Positions 20,824 through 30,836 of a DNA stretch of 64,000 bases are shown piece by piece. Position 1 is the first letter of the stretch. Each line of letters opens with the position of its first letter. The translations under genes were made by a program, and so were the position numbers. Under the pieces are notes generated by a model. The model searched no databases. It was not told the DNA's origin and worked only from the letters and a program-made list of their open reading frames with translations. Source of the DNA: Candidatus Accumulibacter necessarius (lineage in GTDB: Bacteria > Pseudomonadota > Gammaproteobacteria > Burkholderiales > Rhodocyclaceae); assembly GCA_017302435.1 (NCBI GenBank), contig JAFLDL010000029.1:1-64000 (forward strand). The letters are read 5' to 3'.

Positions 20824-22275
20824 TTAAACGCCATTCTTCTTCTGCTTCGCTTCTTCTGCCTGCAGCTTGCGCAATTCACGCAAGCGCGCGTCGACTGCCG
20901 ACTGTTCGAAGAAGTTTCCATCGACCGCCTGTTGCGCGAACTGCAGTTGTTCGACGGCTGGCCCGAGCTGCCCTTGCAGGAGATAGAACTCTGCCTGGGC
21001 CCGATGCTGCTGCAGGCGCTTGCCGCTCGCGGCGAAGGTTCTGGCCTGCAGGCCATACAGCTTGTAGTCCGAACTGTAGGTCTGGACTTGCGAGTCCAGA
21101 AAGCGCAAGCCCTGCTCGTATTGCCTTGCGGCGAGCAGCGCTTCGGCGTACCCATAGACCAGCGACCTGGACTGCGGGTAGCGCTGCATGGCATCGCGGT
21201 AGATCGCCACTGCGCCAGGCAAATCATCAGCCGCAATACGGATTGTAGCGGCCAGGCCAGCGATCATCGGCGACGACGCCTTGAGCGCAGCAAGCGCCTC
21301 GACTTCTCGCTGCGCGGCGGCCAATTGCTTCGCCTTGAACAGCGCGTAGGCCAGCCCGTAGCGGGTGGCGACCTCCGATCCGTACTTCTTCTCCTGCAAC
21401 TGCTTGCCGAACTCGCTGGCTGCCTCTTGCGGCGTGCCCATTTGTGCGCGAAGCTTGGCCCTGACAAGCTGGAAGTCCAGGCTATCGGCCACCTGCCGAT
21501 AGGGGGCACCCTGCGCACGGTTCTGCATGTCGGAAATGCGCTCGACGGTCAGGGGATGCGAGCGCAGATAGACCGGCGCATTGTTCTCATAAACCCGCCC
21601 TGCCAGCTGCAGACGGCCAAAGAAGTCGCCCATGCCGCGTACATCATAGCCCGCCCCGGTCAGTGTCTGAAACCCCAGGCGATCCGCCTCCCGTTCAAAA
21701 TCACGGCTGAAAGCCAATTGCGCCTGAATCGAACCCGCCTGGGCCGAGGCAATCGCAGCACTGGCCACTTGCGAATTCGAACGGGCAGCAAGCACGCCGA
21801 TGGCCATTGCAGCCATCATCGCGATCGAGCTCTGCTTCTCCCGGACAATCTGACGCGCAAGGTGGTTCTGTGTGACATGCGAGATCTCGTGCGCAAGAAC
21901 TCCGGCCAACTCGGACTCCGATTGGGCGGTGAGCAACGTCCCACTGTTCACGCCGATGAATCCACCGAACATCGCAAACGCGTTGACGGTGTTATCTCGG
22001 ATAAGAAAGAAGTAGCAATCGGCAGCCGGACTGGCACTAGCTGCGACCAGACGACTGCCCAGTCGATTCAGATAGTCGGAGATCTCGGGGTCGTCAACGT
22101 AGCTTGGCTCTCGCAAGCGGATCTCGTTGAGAATCCTCTCGCCGATTTTCCGTTCGAGCTGCGGCGAGAACTCGGCACGCGCCGACTCGCCGAGGTCTGG
22201 AAGGTCATCGGCCAGGATTGGAGAAGAACTGCCAAATGAAGCCGCCATGGCCAAAAAGACGGCGGCAGGGGTCAT
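20824..22275 (-). CDS. bepA: Periplasmic M48 metalloprotease with TPR repeats, BepA-like
   Basis: About 483 residues with a signal peptide (to about residue 24, ending ILADDL). The zinc motif is LAHEISHVTQNH (HExxH) near residue 130, and a downstream FEREADRLG provides the third ligand. The C-terminal half is a run of TPR-like helices. BepA/YfgC proteins degrade or rescue stalled outer-membrane beta-barrels and assist LptD. ATG 22275 is preferred to TTG 22284. Next to tusA, but no functional link is implied. Confidence 0.92.
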   Translation of the reverse strand: MTPAAVFLAMAASFGSSSPILADDLPDLGESARAEFSPQLERKIGERILNEIRLREPSYVDDPEISDYLNRLGSRLVAASASPAADCYFFLIRDNTVNAFAMFGGFIGVNSGTLLTAQSESELAGVLAHEISHVTQNHLARQIVREKQSSIAMMAAMAIGVLAARSNSQVASAAIASAQAGSIQAQLAFSRDFEREADRLGFQTLTGAGYDVRGMGDFFGRLQLAGRVYENNAPVYLRSHPLTVERISDMQNRAQGAPYRQVADSLDFQLVRAKLRAQMGTPQEAASEFGKQLQEKKYGSEVATRYGLAYALFKAKQLAAAQREVEALAALKASSPMIAGLAATIRIAADDLPGAVAIYRDAMQRYPQSRSLVYGYAEALLAARQYEQGLRFLDSQVQTYSSDYKLYGLQARTFAASGKRLQQHRAQAEFYLLQGQLGPAVEQLQFAQQAVDGNFFEQSAVDARLRELRKLQAEEAKQKKNGV

Positions 22276-22410
22276 TCTGTTCAACGAGGCTCTCGCTCAT
22301 GGACAAACAAGGATGATGGTATGATAAAGGCTTCAGGCCTGCTGCATTGTTACCAAGCGTGACCGGCTTGATGCCAAATGCGAAGCTGCCCATCAGAGTT
22401 GGTGACCTTC

Positions 22411-22893
22411 ATGCCTGCCAGTCCACTCACCCATTTCAATCCGCAAGGCAAGGCGCAGATGGTCGACATCGGTGCCAAAGCCGAAAGCCACCGTCTGGCG
22501 CGAGCCGCCGGCCATATCTCGATGCGGCCGGAGACCCTGGACCTGGTACTGCAAGGTACGGCGAGCAAAGGGGACGTTCTCGGAGTTGCGCGGATTGCCG
22601 CGATTCAGGGGGCCAAACGCACTTCCGAGCTGATTCCCCTGTGCCATCCGATCGCCTTGAGCAGGGTTACGGTCGACTTTGAAATCGACCGCGAGGCTAA
22701 TTCGGTGCAGTGCCTGGCTCAGGCGGAGTGTTTCGGTCGTACGGGCGTCGAGATGGAAGCGCTTTGCGCCGCCAGTATTGGCCTGCTGACGATCTACGAC
22801 ATGTGCAAGGCGATCGATCGTGGCATGCGGATCGACGGCGTTCGCCTGCTTGAGAAAACCGGCGGCAAGTCGGAACGCTGGACAGGGAGCTGA
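22411..22893 (+). CDS. moaC: Cyclic pyranopterin monophosphate synthase
   Basis: MoaC, 160 residues, makes cPMP, the first stable pterin of molybdenum cofactor synthesis, from the MoaA product. [12 protein letters not shown] near residue 70 and [19 protein letters not shown] near residue 110 are the conserved active-site segments. ATG 22411 has GGTGA six bases before it; the upstream extension is not family-like. No other moa gene is nearby. Confidence 0.97.
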   Translation: MPASPLTHFNPQGKAQMVDIGAKAESHRLARAAGHISMRPETLDLVLQGTASKGDVLGVARIAAIQGAKRTSELIPLCHPIALSRVTVDFEIDREANSVQCLAQAECFGRTGVEMEALCAASIGLLTIYDMCKAIDRGMRIDGVRLLEKTGGKSERWTGS

Positions 22894-22897
22894 GACC

Positions 22898-23392
22898 GTG
22901 CCCGCAACTACCCGCAAGAGCGACCCGCTACGCCGGATCATCCTGAAGTCGGCGAGCGCCAGCGGCGCGATTGGTGTGCTGCTGGCTTCCGGACTGCTGA
23001 GACCGACCGGCGTCCTTGCCGCCGACTGGAACCGGCCAGCTTTCACCGCCACGAGCCTGCCGGATGCCATCAAGGCCAGCGGCCTGACGGGTTCGGTCGA
23101 AAGCAGCGGCATCGTCATCAAGACGGTGGACATCGCCGAAAACGGGGCGCAGGTCCCGCTCGAGGTGGTCAGCAACATTGCTGGCAGTCAAACCATCGCT
23201 GTCTTCGTCGACAAAAATCCGCTCCCGCTGGCCGCCAGTCTGAGCTTCGCGAAAGGGGCCCTGGCGCGCGTCCGCCTGCAACTGAAGATGGCCGAGTCGT
23301 CGCGCATACGCATCGTGGTCAGAGCCGCTGACGGCAAGACTTATCACGCCAGCCGCGAGGTCAAGGTGACGCTCGGCGGCTGCGGCGGCTGA
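22898..23392 (+). CDS. soxY: Sulfur-carrier protein SoxY
   Basis: SoxY (164 residues) carries thiosulfate-derived sulfur on a C-terminal cysteine. The last residues LGGCGG are the conserved swinging arm. The N-terminus has RRIILKSASASGAIGVLLASG, a probable Tat signal (twin arginine followed by a hydrophobic stretch), so it would be exported folded with SoxZ. The start GTG 22898 lies four bases after the moaC stop with AGGGAG upstream. No soxA, soxB, soxX or soxCD is in the window. Confidence 0.9.
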   Translation: MPATTRKSDPLRRIILKSASASGAIGVLLASGLLRPTGVLAADWNRPAFTATSLPDAIKASGLTGSVESSGIVIKTVDIAENGAQVPLEVVSNIAGSQTIAVFVDKNPLPLAASLSFAKGALARVRLQLKMAESSRIRIVVRAADGKTYHASREVKVTLGGCGG

Positions 23393-23408
23393 GAAACGGA
23401 AACCGACG

Positions 23409-23729
23409 ATGGCTGAACCAATCAAGATTCGCGCCACTTTGCAGGGCGACATCACCGAGATTCGCGTCCTCATGCCACATCCGATGGAAACCGGTCAGCG
23501 CAAGGACCCGGAGAGCGGGAAAGTCGTCCCAACGCACTTCATACAGACCTTTTCGCTCAGCGCCAACGGCAATCTGCTGGTTAGCGGCCAACTGAATACC
23601 TCGATTTCGCGCAATCCACTTTTCGCCTTCCATGCCATCGGCCTGAAGGCCGGTGACCGGATTGCCGTCGAATGGACAGACACCAAAGGCGACAAGCGGC
23701 TCGATGAGGCGGTTCTCACTGCCGGATAG
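23409..23729 (+). CDS. soxZ: Sulfur-binding partner SoxZ
   Basis: SoxZ, 106 residues, lacks a signal peptide and rides through the membrane with SoxY. The sequence is a beta-sandwich with PHPMETGQRKDPESGK, the charged loop typical of the family, and a C-terminal VEWTDTKGDKR. It follows soxY by 16 bases. Without other Sox proteins the pair may act as a generic periplasmic sulfur carrier. Confidence 0.93.
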   Translation: MAEPIKIRATLQGDITEIRVLMPHPMETGQRKDPESGKVVPTHFIQTFSLSANGNLLVSGQLNTSISRNPLFAFHAIGLKAGDRIAVEWTDTKGDKRLDEAVLTAG

Positions 23730-23763
23730 CCACCAAGCGAGCCCGCAACCCAGTTTCGCGGAC

Positions 23764-23788
23764 AAAAAAAAACCCGCCAGAGGCGGGT
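23764..23788 (-). terminator. Intrinsic terminator of cspA
   Basis: On the minus strand a 7-base-pair stem (ACCCGCC/GGCGGGT on the plus strand) with a three-base loop is followed by nine T residues. It lies 22 bases past the cspA stop. There is no matching T-run on the plus strand, so it serves cspA and not soxZ. Confidence 0.9.
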
Positions 23789-23810
23789 CCCTGTTGCACA
23801 CCCGAAAAAA

Positions 23811-24014
23811 TCAAGCGCGCGAGATGTTCGAAGCTTGCTTGCCCTTGGGGCCCTGCGTCACGTCGAAGGAAACCTTCTCGCCCTCTTTGAGGGTCTTGAA
23901 TCCACCCATGGTGATCGCGGAGAAATGAGCGAAGAGATCTTCGCTACCATCGTCCGGAGTAATGAAGCCGAAACCTTTGGCGTCATTGAACCACTTCACT
24001 GTACCAGTTGCCAT
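23811..24014 (-). CDS. Cold shock protein (CspA family)
   Basis: A 67-residue single cold-shock domain that binds single-stranded nucleic acid. RNP1 is KGFGFITP and RNP2 is LFAHFSAI; the start [12 protein letters not shown] is canonical. ATG 24014 is preceded by GGAAG. The sequence upstream to about 24170 carries no gene and may be the long 5' leader typical of csp genes. It diverges from clpS. Confidence 0.96.
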   Translation of the reverse strand: MATGTVKWFNDAKGFGFITPDDGSEDLFAHFSAITMGGFKTLKEGEKVSFDVTQGPKGKQASNISRA

Positions 24015-24274
24015 ATTGCCACTTCCTTGAAAAAAGACTAAATCCGGGTATCGCCCGACTTGCATGCTTCTAATTCAACGACAACCAAGAGATGATTTCA
24101 GACATGCAGAACCACCACCCAGCGGCAGAAACTTAGAGCATGCACCCTTTTTACGCTAAACAAGCCGGACGCGTCAAGCATTTTCATCGTCCCCGCACCC
24201 AGCTCGTGGTCTCGGCACGGAAGATTGGCCAAGAGCGGTATTGCGCATCCCTATAGACTGGTTAGAATTCACGC

Positions 24275-24583
24275 ATGGCAACAAAGCATCAAGACAGCTC
24301 CCTGCTCGAACCGAAACGCACGCAACTCGCGCCACCACCACTGTACAAGGTCTTGTTGCTGAACGACGATTTCACTCCCATGGATTTCGTCATCATCGTT
24401 CTGCAGAGATTCTTCGGGATGGATCGAGAACACGCGACGCGAATCATGCTGAAAGTCCACACCGAGGGTCGGGGAGTTTGTGGCGTTTACCCGCGCGACG
24501 TCGCGGCCACCAAGGTTGAACAGGTCACAGGATACGCACGCAACAACCAGCATCCCCTCGCGTGCGTAATGGAGGAAAACTGA
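24275..24583 (+). CDS. clpS: ATP-dependent Clp protease adaptor ClpS
   Basis: ClpS, 102 residues, delivers N-degron substrates to ClpAP. The N-degron pocket motif [12 protein letters not shown] (residues about 29-40) and the [15 protein letters not shown] segment are present. The next gene begins immediately after its stop, so clpS and clpA are co-transcribed. Confidence 0.97.
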   Translation: MATKHQDSSLLEPKRTQLAPPPLYKVLLLNDDFTPMDFVIIVLQRFFGMDREHATRIMLKVHTEGRGVCGVYPRDVAATKVEQVTGYARNNQHPLACVMEEN

Positions 24584-26842
24584 ATGATTGCGCAGGAACT
24601 TGAAGTCAGCTTGCACATGGCGTTTGTCGAGGCGCGGCAAAAGCGTCACGAGTTCATTACCGTTGAACACCTCCTGCTGGCACTGCTCGACAACCCCTCG
24701 GCAGCCGAAGCCCTGCGCGCCTGCGGCGCCAGCATCGAACAGCTGCGCAAGGATCTGAGCCGCTTCATCGGCGAACACACGCCCACCATCGCCGGTGACG
24801 ATGAGATCGATACGCAACCGACGCTGGGCTTCCAGCGGGTCATTCAGCGCGCCATACTGCACGTCCAGTCTTCCGGCCGAAAGGAGGTGAATGGCGCCAA
24901 TGTCCTGGTCGCAATCTTCGGCGAAAAGGACTCGCACGCTGTCTACTACCTCCAGAAGCAGGGAGTCACCCGCCTGGATGTCGTCAATTTCATCTCGCAC
25001 GGCATCAGCAAGGTGCCACAGAACGCACCTCGCGGCGAGCCGGAAGCCGAGCCTGAAAGTGAGCAGCCAGCCGCAGCCGGCCCGCTCGAGAGCTACACCA
25101 TCAACCTCAACGCGCTGGCTCTGCAGGGCAAGATCGACCCGCTTATCGGCCGTGACCGCGAGCTTGAAAGGGTAATCCAGACGCTCTGTCGTCGGCGCAA
25201 GAACAATCCCCTGCTGGTCGGCGAAGCCGGCGTCGGCAAGACGGCAATTGCCGAAGGGCTGGCGCGACGCATAGTCGAGTGTGACATTCCCGAGATCCTG
25301 GCAAAAGCGAACGTCTATTGTCTCGACATGGGCTCATTGCTGGCTGGTACGAAGTATCGCGGCGATTTCGAACAGCGCCTGAAAGGCGTTTTGAAGCAAC
25401 TGACCGAGAACCCACAGGCGATCCTGTTCATTGACGAAATTCATACCCTGATTGGCGCAGGATCGGCTTCAGGCGGCACCCTCGATGCCTCCAACCTGCT
25501 CAAGCCGGCGCTGTCGACGGGTCAGCTGAAGTGTATTGGCGCGACGACCTACAACGAATACCGCGGCATCTTCGAAAAAGACCACGCCTTGTCACGCCGA
25601 TTCCAGAAAATCGACGTCAACGAGCCATCCAGCGCCGAAGCGGTCGAGATTCTGAAGGGACTCAAGTCTCGCTTCGAAGCCCACCATGGCATCAAGTACT
25701 CCGCTGCGGCCTTGACATCGGCCGTCGAGCTTTCGGTTCGCTTCATCACCGACCGCCACCTGCCGGATAAGGCGATTGACGTCATCGACGAAGCAGGAGC
25801 TGCGCAACGGATCCTGCCCAAGTCCAGGCAGAAGAAACTGATTGGCAAGATCGACATCGAAGAGATCGTCGCCAAGATTGCACGCATACCCTCGACCCAC
25901 GTCTCATCCGATGACCGAACCAACCTGAGGAACCTGGACCGTGACCTGAAAGCGGTGGTTTTTGGCCAGGATGCGGCCATCGACGCGCTTGCGAGGGCTA
26001 TCAAGATGGCCCGTTCCGGGCTGGGCAATCCCACCAAGCCCATTGGCAGCTTCCTTTTTTCAGGTCCGACCGGGGTCGGCAAGACCGAGGTTGCCAAGCA
26101 ACTGGCGTACTGCCTCGGCAACGACCTGGTACGTTTCGACATGTCGGAATACATGGAACGTCACGCGGTATCGCGCCTGATCGGCGCCCCACCCGGATAC
26201 GTTGGTTTCGATCAGGGCGGACTGATGACCGAGGCCATCACCAAGAAACCGTACAGCGTTCTGCTGCTCGACGAAATCGAGAAGGCGCATCCCGACATCT
26301 ACAACATCCTGCTGCAGGTCATGGACCACGGCACGCTGACCGATAACAACGGTCGCAAGGCAGATTTCCGTAACGTGGTGATCATCATGACTACCAACGC
26401 CGGACAGGAAGCGATCCAGAAGACAACGATGGGTTTCACCCCTTCCCGGCAAGCCGGCGACGAGATGGCCGAGATCAAGCGAATCTTTACCCCCGAGTTC
26501 CGCAACCGGCTCGACGCCACTATCTCGTTCAGGGCGCTTGACCACGAGGTGATCCTGCGGGTGGTAGACAAGTTCCTGATGCAGCTCGAAGCGCAACTGC
26601 ACGAAAAGAAGGTGGAAGCAGTGTTCACCGGCGCGCTGAAGGAGCATCTCGCCGCGAAGGGCTTTGACCCGCTGATGGGCGCCCGCCCGATGGCTCGGCT
26701 CATTCAGGACACCATTCGAGCCTCTCTGGCCGACGAATTGCTGTTTGGTCGACTGGCCAACGGCGGCCACGTCACCGTCGACCTCGACGAAGACAAGAAA
26801 GTGAAGCTCGTCTTCGAAGAAGAACCCGAGGTCGTCGCCTGA
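24584..26842 (+). CDS. clpA: Clp protease ATP-binding subunit ClpA
   Basis: An AAA+ unfoldase, 752 residues, that feeds proteins into ClpP. The Clp-N repeat region (residues 1-150) binds ClpS. Two AAA domains follow: Walker [10 protein letters not shown] near residue 213 with Walker B ILFIDEIH, and Walker [10 protein letters not shown] near residue 495 with Walker [15 protein letters not shown]-type linker and arginine-rich sensor segments are intact. Confidence 0.98.
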   Translation: MIAQELEVSLHMAFVEARQKRHEFITVEHLLLALLDNPSAAEALRACGASIEQLRKDLSRFIGEHTPTIAGDDEIDTQPTLGFQRVIQRAILHVQSSGRKEVNGANVLVAIFGEKDSHAVYYLQKQGVTRLDVVNFISHGISKVPQNAPRGEPEAEPESEQPAAAGPLESYTINLNALALQGKIDPLIGRDRELERVIQTLCRRRKNNPLLVGEAGVGKTAIAEGLARRIVECDIPEILAKANVYCLDMGSLLAGTKYRGDFEQRLKGVLKQLTENPQAILFIDEIHTLIGAGSASGGTLDASNLLKPALSTGQLKCIGATTYNEYRGIFEKDHALSRRFQKIDVNEPSSAEAVEILKGLKSRFEAHHGIKYSAAALTSAVELSVRFITDRHLPDKAIDVIDEAGAAQRILPKSRQKKLIGKIDIEEIVAKIARIPSTHVSSDDRTNLRNLDRDLKAVVFGQDAAIDALARAIKMARSGLGNPTKPIGSFLFSGPTGVGKTEVAKQLAYCLGNDLVRFDMSEYMERHAVSRLIGAPPGYVGFDQGGLMTEAITKKPYSVLLLDEIEKAHPDIYNILLQVMDHGTLTDNNGRKADFRNVVIIMTTNAGQEAIQKTTMGFTPSRQAGDEMAEIKRIFTPEFRNRLDATISFRALDHEVILRVVDKFLMQLEAQLHEKKVEAVFTGALKEHLAAKGFDPLMGARPMARLIQDTIRASLADELLFGRLANGGHVTVDLDEDKKVKLVFEEEPEVVA

Positions 26843-26912
26843 ACACAGCGACCATTCGGGGCCATGTTGCCAGACATGGCCGTTCGCCCACATCGACAAG
26901 CAAGGCCAGCAC

Positions 26913-27407
26913 ATGAGTTTCAAGACCCCCGACCTGCTCGACAACAACGAAGCCAGGACTCAGGACGGTCGCGTCCGAGTGGTCGCACCGATGTTTCAAC
27001 ATTACGGCGGTCGCCCGTCTTTCAGCGGTCAGATCGTCACCCTGAAGGTGTTTGAGGATAACTCCCTGGTGCGGGAAGCGCTCGCAGACGAAGGCCACGG
27101 CCAGGTACTGGTGATCGACGGCGGAGGTTCCCTGCGCTGCGCGCTGGTTGGTGACCAGTTGGCCATCCTGGCCCAGAAGAACGGCTGGGAAGGAATCGTC
27201 GTTTACGGCTGCATTCGTGATTCGGAAGACATCAGCCACATTGACCTCGGCCTGCGAGCGCTCAACACCCATCCGCTGAAGAGCATCAAGAAAGGCATTG
27301 GCGACCGGAACGTGGTGGTCACTTTCGGTGGCGTCACCTTCAGACCCGGGGAGTGGATCTACGTTGACGGCGATGGCGTAGTCGTCAGTGACCAACGCCT
27401 GAGCTAA
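26913..27407 (+). CDS. rraA: RraA-like protein (ribonuclease E regulator / HMG aldolase family)
   Basis: A 164-residue ring-forming protein of the RraA family. The [16 protein letters not shown] and GCIRDSEDI segments are conserved; the latter contains the Arg-Asp pair used by 4-hydroxy-4-methyl-2-oxoglutarate aldolases. In E. coli RraA inhibits RNase E; many relatives are divalent-metal aldolases. Sequence alone does not separate the two roles. Confidence 0.93.
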   Translation: MSFKTPDLLDNNEARTQDGRVRVVAPMFQHYGGRPSFSGQIVTLKVFEDNSLVREALADEGHGQVLVIDGGGSLRCALVGDQLAILAQKNGWEGIVVYGCIRDSEDISHIDLGLRALNTHPLKSIKKGIGDRNVVVTFGGVTFRPGEWIYVDGDGVVVSDQRLS

Positions 27408-27480
27408 CAATTGACCGGAGCTCTGACAGGGAAGATACTTCGCCCGCTGCGTTGAACTTTCAGAAATTGGAGAACTACTT

Positions 27481-27987
27481 GTGAACGCTGCCATTGAGCT
27501 GCTGAAAGCCATTCGCACGGGCCGTCTGCAGGAAGTCCAAGCGGTCCTCGATGCAGGCGCTCCTGTCGAGTTCATCGACGGTCGTGGCGACCCCGGCTTG
27601 CCGCTGGGCGTGGCGTGCTTCATGGGGTATGCCGACATCGTCCGCGAGCTGGTCCGTCGCGGGGCGAAAGTCAACACCCTGGACAATGCATTGCCGACAT
27701 CACCCCTGTCGATGGCCATTCGCGGCAACCGGACCGAGGTGGTCAAGGCCCTGGTCGAACTGGGTGCCAATGTCCCGGAGGGCATGAAGACCGGGCTGAG
27801 CGATCAGGAAATGCTGATCGCGCGCTGGCGGGGCCAGCACTACGGCGCCGGCACCTCTGGCACTGCCGAGGCTGACGAGGAAGCACCGGAATTCGAGGAG
27901 ATCGAGATGGTCCGCTGCTATGGCACCGACACTTCCGTGCTCGATGCAGACATGATCCGGGCCGCTCGGGACATGGACAAGAAGTAG
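27481..27987 (+). CDS. Ankyrin repeat protein
   Basis: A 168-residue cytosolic protein. Ankyrin-type repeats run over about residues 1-105: RTGRLQEVQAVLDAGAPV, then GYADIVRELVRRGAKVNT and GNRTEVVKALVELGANV. The tail is acidic (EADEEAPEFEEIEMV). No signal peptide. Probably a protein-protein interaction module; the partner is unknown. GTG is the apparent start, so the first residue is read as Met. Confidence 0.85.
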   Translation: MNAAIELLKAIRTGRLQEVQAVLDAGAPVEFIDGRGDPGLPLGVACFMGYADIVRELVRRGAKVNTLDNALPTSPLSMAIRGNRTEVVKALVELGANVPEGMKTGLSDQEMLIARWRGQHYGAGTSGTAEADEEAPEFEEIEMVRCYGTDTSVLDADMIRAARDMDKK

Positions 27988-28185
27988 CCATCGCCCTGCC
28001 TCAGCATTGCGCCTGGCAAGCCGCCGAGCAAGGCATCGAATCGCAGACGGCAGCCCAGCCGACGACTCGACTCAAAACCCAGTTGTGTCGACAAGGGCGA
28101 TGCTGCCCGGCGGATCGCCCAATCGTCCCCGAAAGTGGAAGAGAACACCCGCCGGCATTTTTCCCTCAGGAGTTCCGGAGAGTAA

Positions 28186-30336
28186 ATGACTAAGAAGCCA
28201 TGGTGCATTCTACTTGCTTGGCTGATTACAGCCCAGAGTGCTGCACTCGAATCACAAAGTTCCGAGCCGGCGCTGCTCATGCCGCTGCCGCAGCAAGCGC
28301 AATCGGCCCTGTGGTCCGCGCAGATCCTCACGCGTTACCACTACCGGGCAGCGCCACTTGACGACGCAATGTCGGAAAGGATCTTCGCCAACTACGTGGA
28401 CTCGCTGGATCGCGAAAGACTGTTCTTTCTCCAGTCCGACATCGAACGCTTCGCCAGTGCGCGCACGCAACTTGATGACGCGATTCTCAAGCAGGACCTG
28501 AGCATTCCGTTTGCCATGTTCAACCTTCAGCGGCAGCGTCTTGCCGAGCGGGTAGCCCAGGCCCGCGAGCTCGTCAATCAGAAGCCTGTCTTCACGTTGA
28601 AGGAAAGCTACCCGCACTCCCGCGAGAAAGCGCCCTGGGCAAAGAGCGAAGACGAGCTCCGGGATCTGTGGCGCAAGCGGGTGAAAAATGACTGGCTTCG
28701 ACTGAAGCTGGCGGGGAAAGACGAGGCTGCGATCCGCACGACGCTGGACAAGCGCTACGAGAACTACCTGACGCGCAGCGCCAGGCTCAAGAGCGACGAT
28801 GTCTTCCAGCTCTTCATGAACGCCTACTCGACGGCCATGGACCCGCACACCCAGTACCTGGGGCCGCGCGCGGCAGAAGACTTCGACATCTCCATGCGGC
28901 TTTCGCTGGTCGGCATCGGCGCCGTGCTGCAGGAACGCGACGAGTACACAACGATTCGCGAGCTGGTGCCAGGCGGCCCGGCTGCTGAGTCGGGAAAACT
29001 GAAGGTCGGCGACAGGATCATCGGCGTTGGGCAAGGGGTCCAGGCACCGATCACGGACGTGCTCGGCTGGCGTCTTGACGACGTCGTTGCCCTGATTCGC
29101 GGCAAGACAGACACCACCGTGGTGCTCTCCGTCCTCCCTGCCAATGCTGGACCCGACGGCAATCCGACCCTGATTTCCCTCGGCCGCAGGAAAATCAATG
29201 TTGAAGCACAAGCCGCCAGGAAGTCGATTATCGAGGCCAGGGACGGCACAGCAAGCCGCCGGATCGGTGTCATTTCACTGCCGGCTTTCTATGAGGATTT
29301 TGCCGCGCGCCGGAAAGGCGATCCGAACTACAGGAGTGCGACCCGTGACGTCTCGCGCCTACTGGCTCAATTGAAGAAGGAGAAGGTCGACGGCATCCTG
29401 ATTGATCTGCGCAACAACGGCGGCGGCTCGCTGAGCGAAGCGGTCGACCTGACAGGCCTGTTCATCGATGAGGGTCCTGTCGTCCAGCAACGCAACGCGC
29501 GCGGCGAGGTGCGGATCGAGCGCGACCAGCAAGGCGGCCTCGCCTGGGGCGGTCCGCTCGCCGTACTGATCAATCGAGGCTCGGCGTCGGCATCGGAGAT
29601 TTTTGCGGCGGCGATCCAGGACTACGGGCGCGGCCTCGTCATCGGCGAAACGAGTTATGGCAAGGGCACTGTACAGACGGTGGTCGACCTCAACGAGGTC
29701 GCCAAGGAAGACAAGGCGCAATTGGGCGAGCTGAAAATGACCATCGCCCAGTTCTTCCGCATCAATGGGGGTACCACGCAACTCCGCGGCGTCAGCCCGG
29801 ACATCGCGTTCCCGAGCACGACCGACCCGGAGCAGTTCGGCGAGTCGAGCTCGGAGAATGCACTGCCCTGGACGCAGATCAAGGCTGCCGAGTTTTCCCC
29901 CGCCGGGCAGGTGACGACACTTGTTCCCGCCTTGCGTGCGCGGCACGACGCGCGCGTGGCAAGAGACCCGGCCTTTCGTTACCTCCTCGAAGATGTCGCC
30001 GAAGCCAACGTCCAGCGCAAGAACAACCAGGTTTCGCTCAACGAGACGGAACGTCGCGCCGAGCTCGAAAAGCGGGAGGCAAAGCAGAAGTTGCGTGCCG
30101 GAAACAACCCGTCAGCCGCACAGAAAGCGCCCCGTCGGGACGATGGCCTGCTCGCCAACGAACGTGCCCTGAGCGCCGATCTGGCTGAAGAAAAAGAGCA
30201 GAAGAAGGCCAAGGACGTGCTGCTGACCGAAAGCGCCAAGATCCTGAGCGACGAGATCGGCCTGCTGAAGGCCGACACCCGGCTGGCGGCACAGGTGCTG
30301 CCGGCAGCAAGCGCGATGGCGACCCAGACGCGCTGA
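28186..30336 (+). CDS. prc: Tail-specific (C-terminal processing) protease Prc
   Basis: A periplasmic S41 serine protease, 716 residues, with a signal peptide (residues 1-19). The order is N-terminal helical domain, PDZ (LVPGGPAAESGKLKVGDRIIGVGQG, about 265-290), then the protease with the Ser in INRGSASASEIFAAA and the Lys in SYGKGTVQT near residues 465-495. The C-terminal region (DUF3340-like) is Lys/Glu rich. Prc trims penicillin-binding protein 3, MepS and other lipoprotein-controlled substrates. Length fits the large Prc subfamily. Confidence 0.95.
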   Translation: MTKKPWCILLAWLITAQSAALESQSSEPALLMPLPQQAQSALWSAQILTRYHYRAAPLDDAMSERIFANYVDSLDRERLFFLQSDIERFASARTQLDDAILKQDLSIPFAMFNLQRQRLAERVAQARELVNQKPVFTLKESYPHSREKAPWAKSEDELRDLWRKRVKNDWLRLKLAGKDEAAIRTTLDKRYENYLTRSARLKSDDVFQLFMNAYSTAMDPHTQYLGPRAAEDFDISMRLSLVGIGAVLQERDEYTTIRELVPGGPAAESGKLKVGDRIIGVGQGVQAPITDVLGWRLDDVVALIRGKTDTTVVLSVLPANAGPDGNPTLISLGRRKINVEAQAARKSIIEARDGTASRRIGVISLPAFYEDFAARRKGDPNYRSATRDVSRLLAQLKKEKVDGILIDLRNNGGGSLSEAVDLTGLFIDEGPVVQQRNARGEVRIERDQQGGLAWGGPLAVLINRGSASASEIFAAAIQDYGRGLVIGETSYGKGTVQTVVDLNEVAKEDKAQLGELKMTIAQFFRINGGTTQLRGVSPDIAFPSTTDPEQFGESSSENALPWTQIKAAEFSPAGQVTTLVPALRARHDARVARDPAFRYLLEDVAEANVQRKNNQVSLNETERRAELEKREAKQKLRAGNNPSAAQKAPRRDDGLLANERALSADLAEEKEQKKAKDVLLTESAKILSDEIGLLKADTRLAAQVLPAASAMATQTR

Positions 30337-30464
30337 GTCAATCGGCGGCGGCCATCGGTGACAGGATGCCCCCGATCGCTCCGGCGCTGACTGGTCGTCT
30401 GCCCCGACGCCCGGGGAATCGATACGTTCCGGGGATAGAGTGGCGCGGTACCGGGAGCACCTGC

Positions 30465-30836
30465 TTACCGTGGCTTGTCCACAAGCAACGTGCCGATCCG
30501 GTATCTGGCGAGCAACTCGTCCGCCTGCGCAGAATGCGGACGCCCCTTGTTCTTGGTGTCATACGCCTCGGTTGCCTCCCTGCCGCACCAGGGCAGGACA
30601 ACGCTCGGACGAGAGGGGTGCTCGGGCAGGTAGGCACTGACATCATGGACATGGCCGCGAATCGCCATCCAGCAGTCCTCGGGAAGCGCATGCCTGGCCA
30701 GCTCGGCCGGCGCAATCATCCGATCGGTGATGACCGCCGCGCGCTCGTCAGCCGCTGGCCACCACCAGCTCCCGGCCCAGAAGGCAGTCACCAGTAGCCA
30801 GAAGGCGGCGGTCGCGGAGAGATACAGCCGGCGCAT
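30465..30836 (-). CDS. Cytochrome b5-like heme-binding membrane protein
   Basis: A 123-residue protein with one N-terminal membrane helix (about residues 6-24) and a C-terminal cytochrome b5-like domain. Candidate axial histidines are in LPEHPSRPS and GRPHSAQADELL, and the fold markers ALPEDCWMAIRGHVHDVSAYLPEHP resemble b5 domains (usual HPGG is HPSR here). It starts one base into the stop of the reductase gene upstream, so the two are coupled. A role as electron acceptor of that reductase is inferred. Confidence 0.75.
   Translation of the reverse strand: MRRLYLSATAAFWLLVTAFWAGSWWWPAADERAAVITDRMIAPAELARHALPEDCWMAIRGHVHDVSAYLPEHPSRPSVVLPWCGREATEAYDTKNKGRPHSAQADELLARYRIGTLLVDKPR

Noticed and set aside
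23764-23788. Terminator for soxZ on the plus strand
   Set aside because: No T-run follows on the plus strand; the run is on the minus strand and fits cspA.
28007-28189. 60-codon frame between the ankyrin gene and prc
   Set aside because: No ribosome site, no recognisable sequence, overlaps the prc start.
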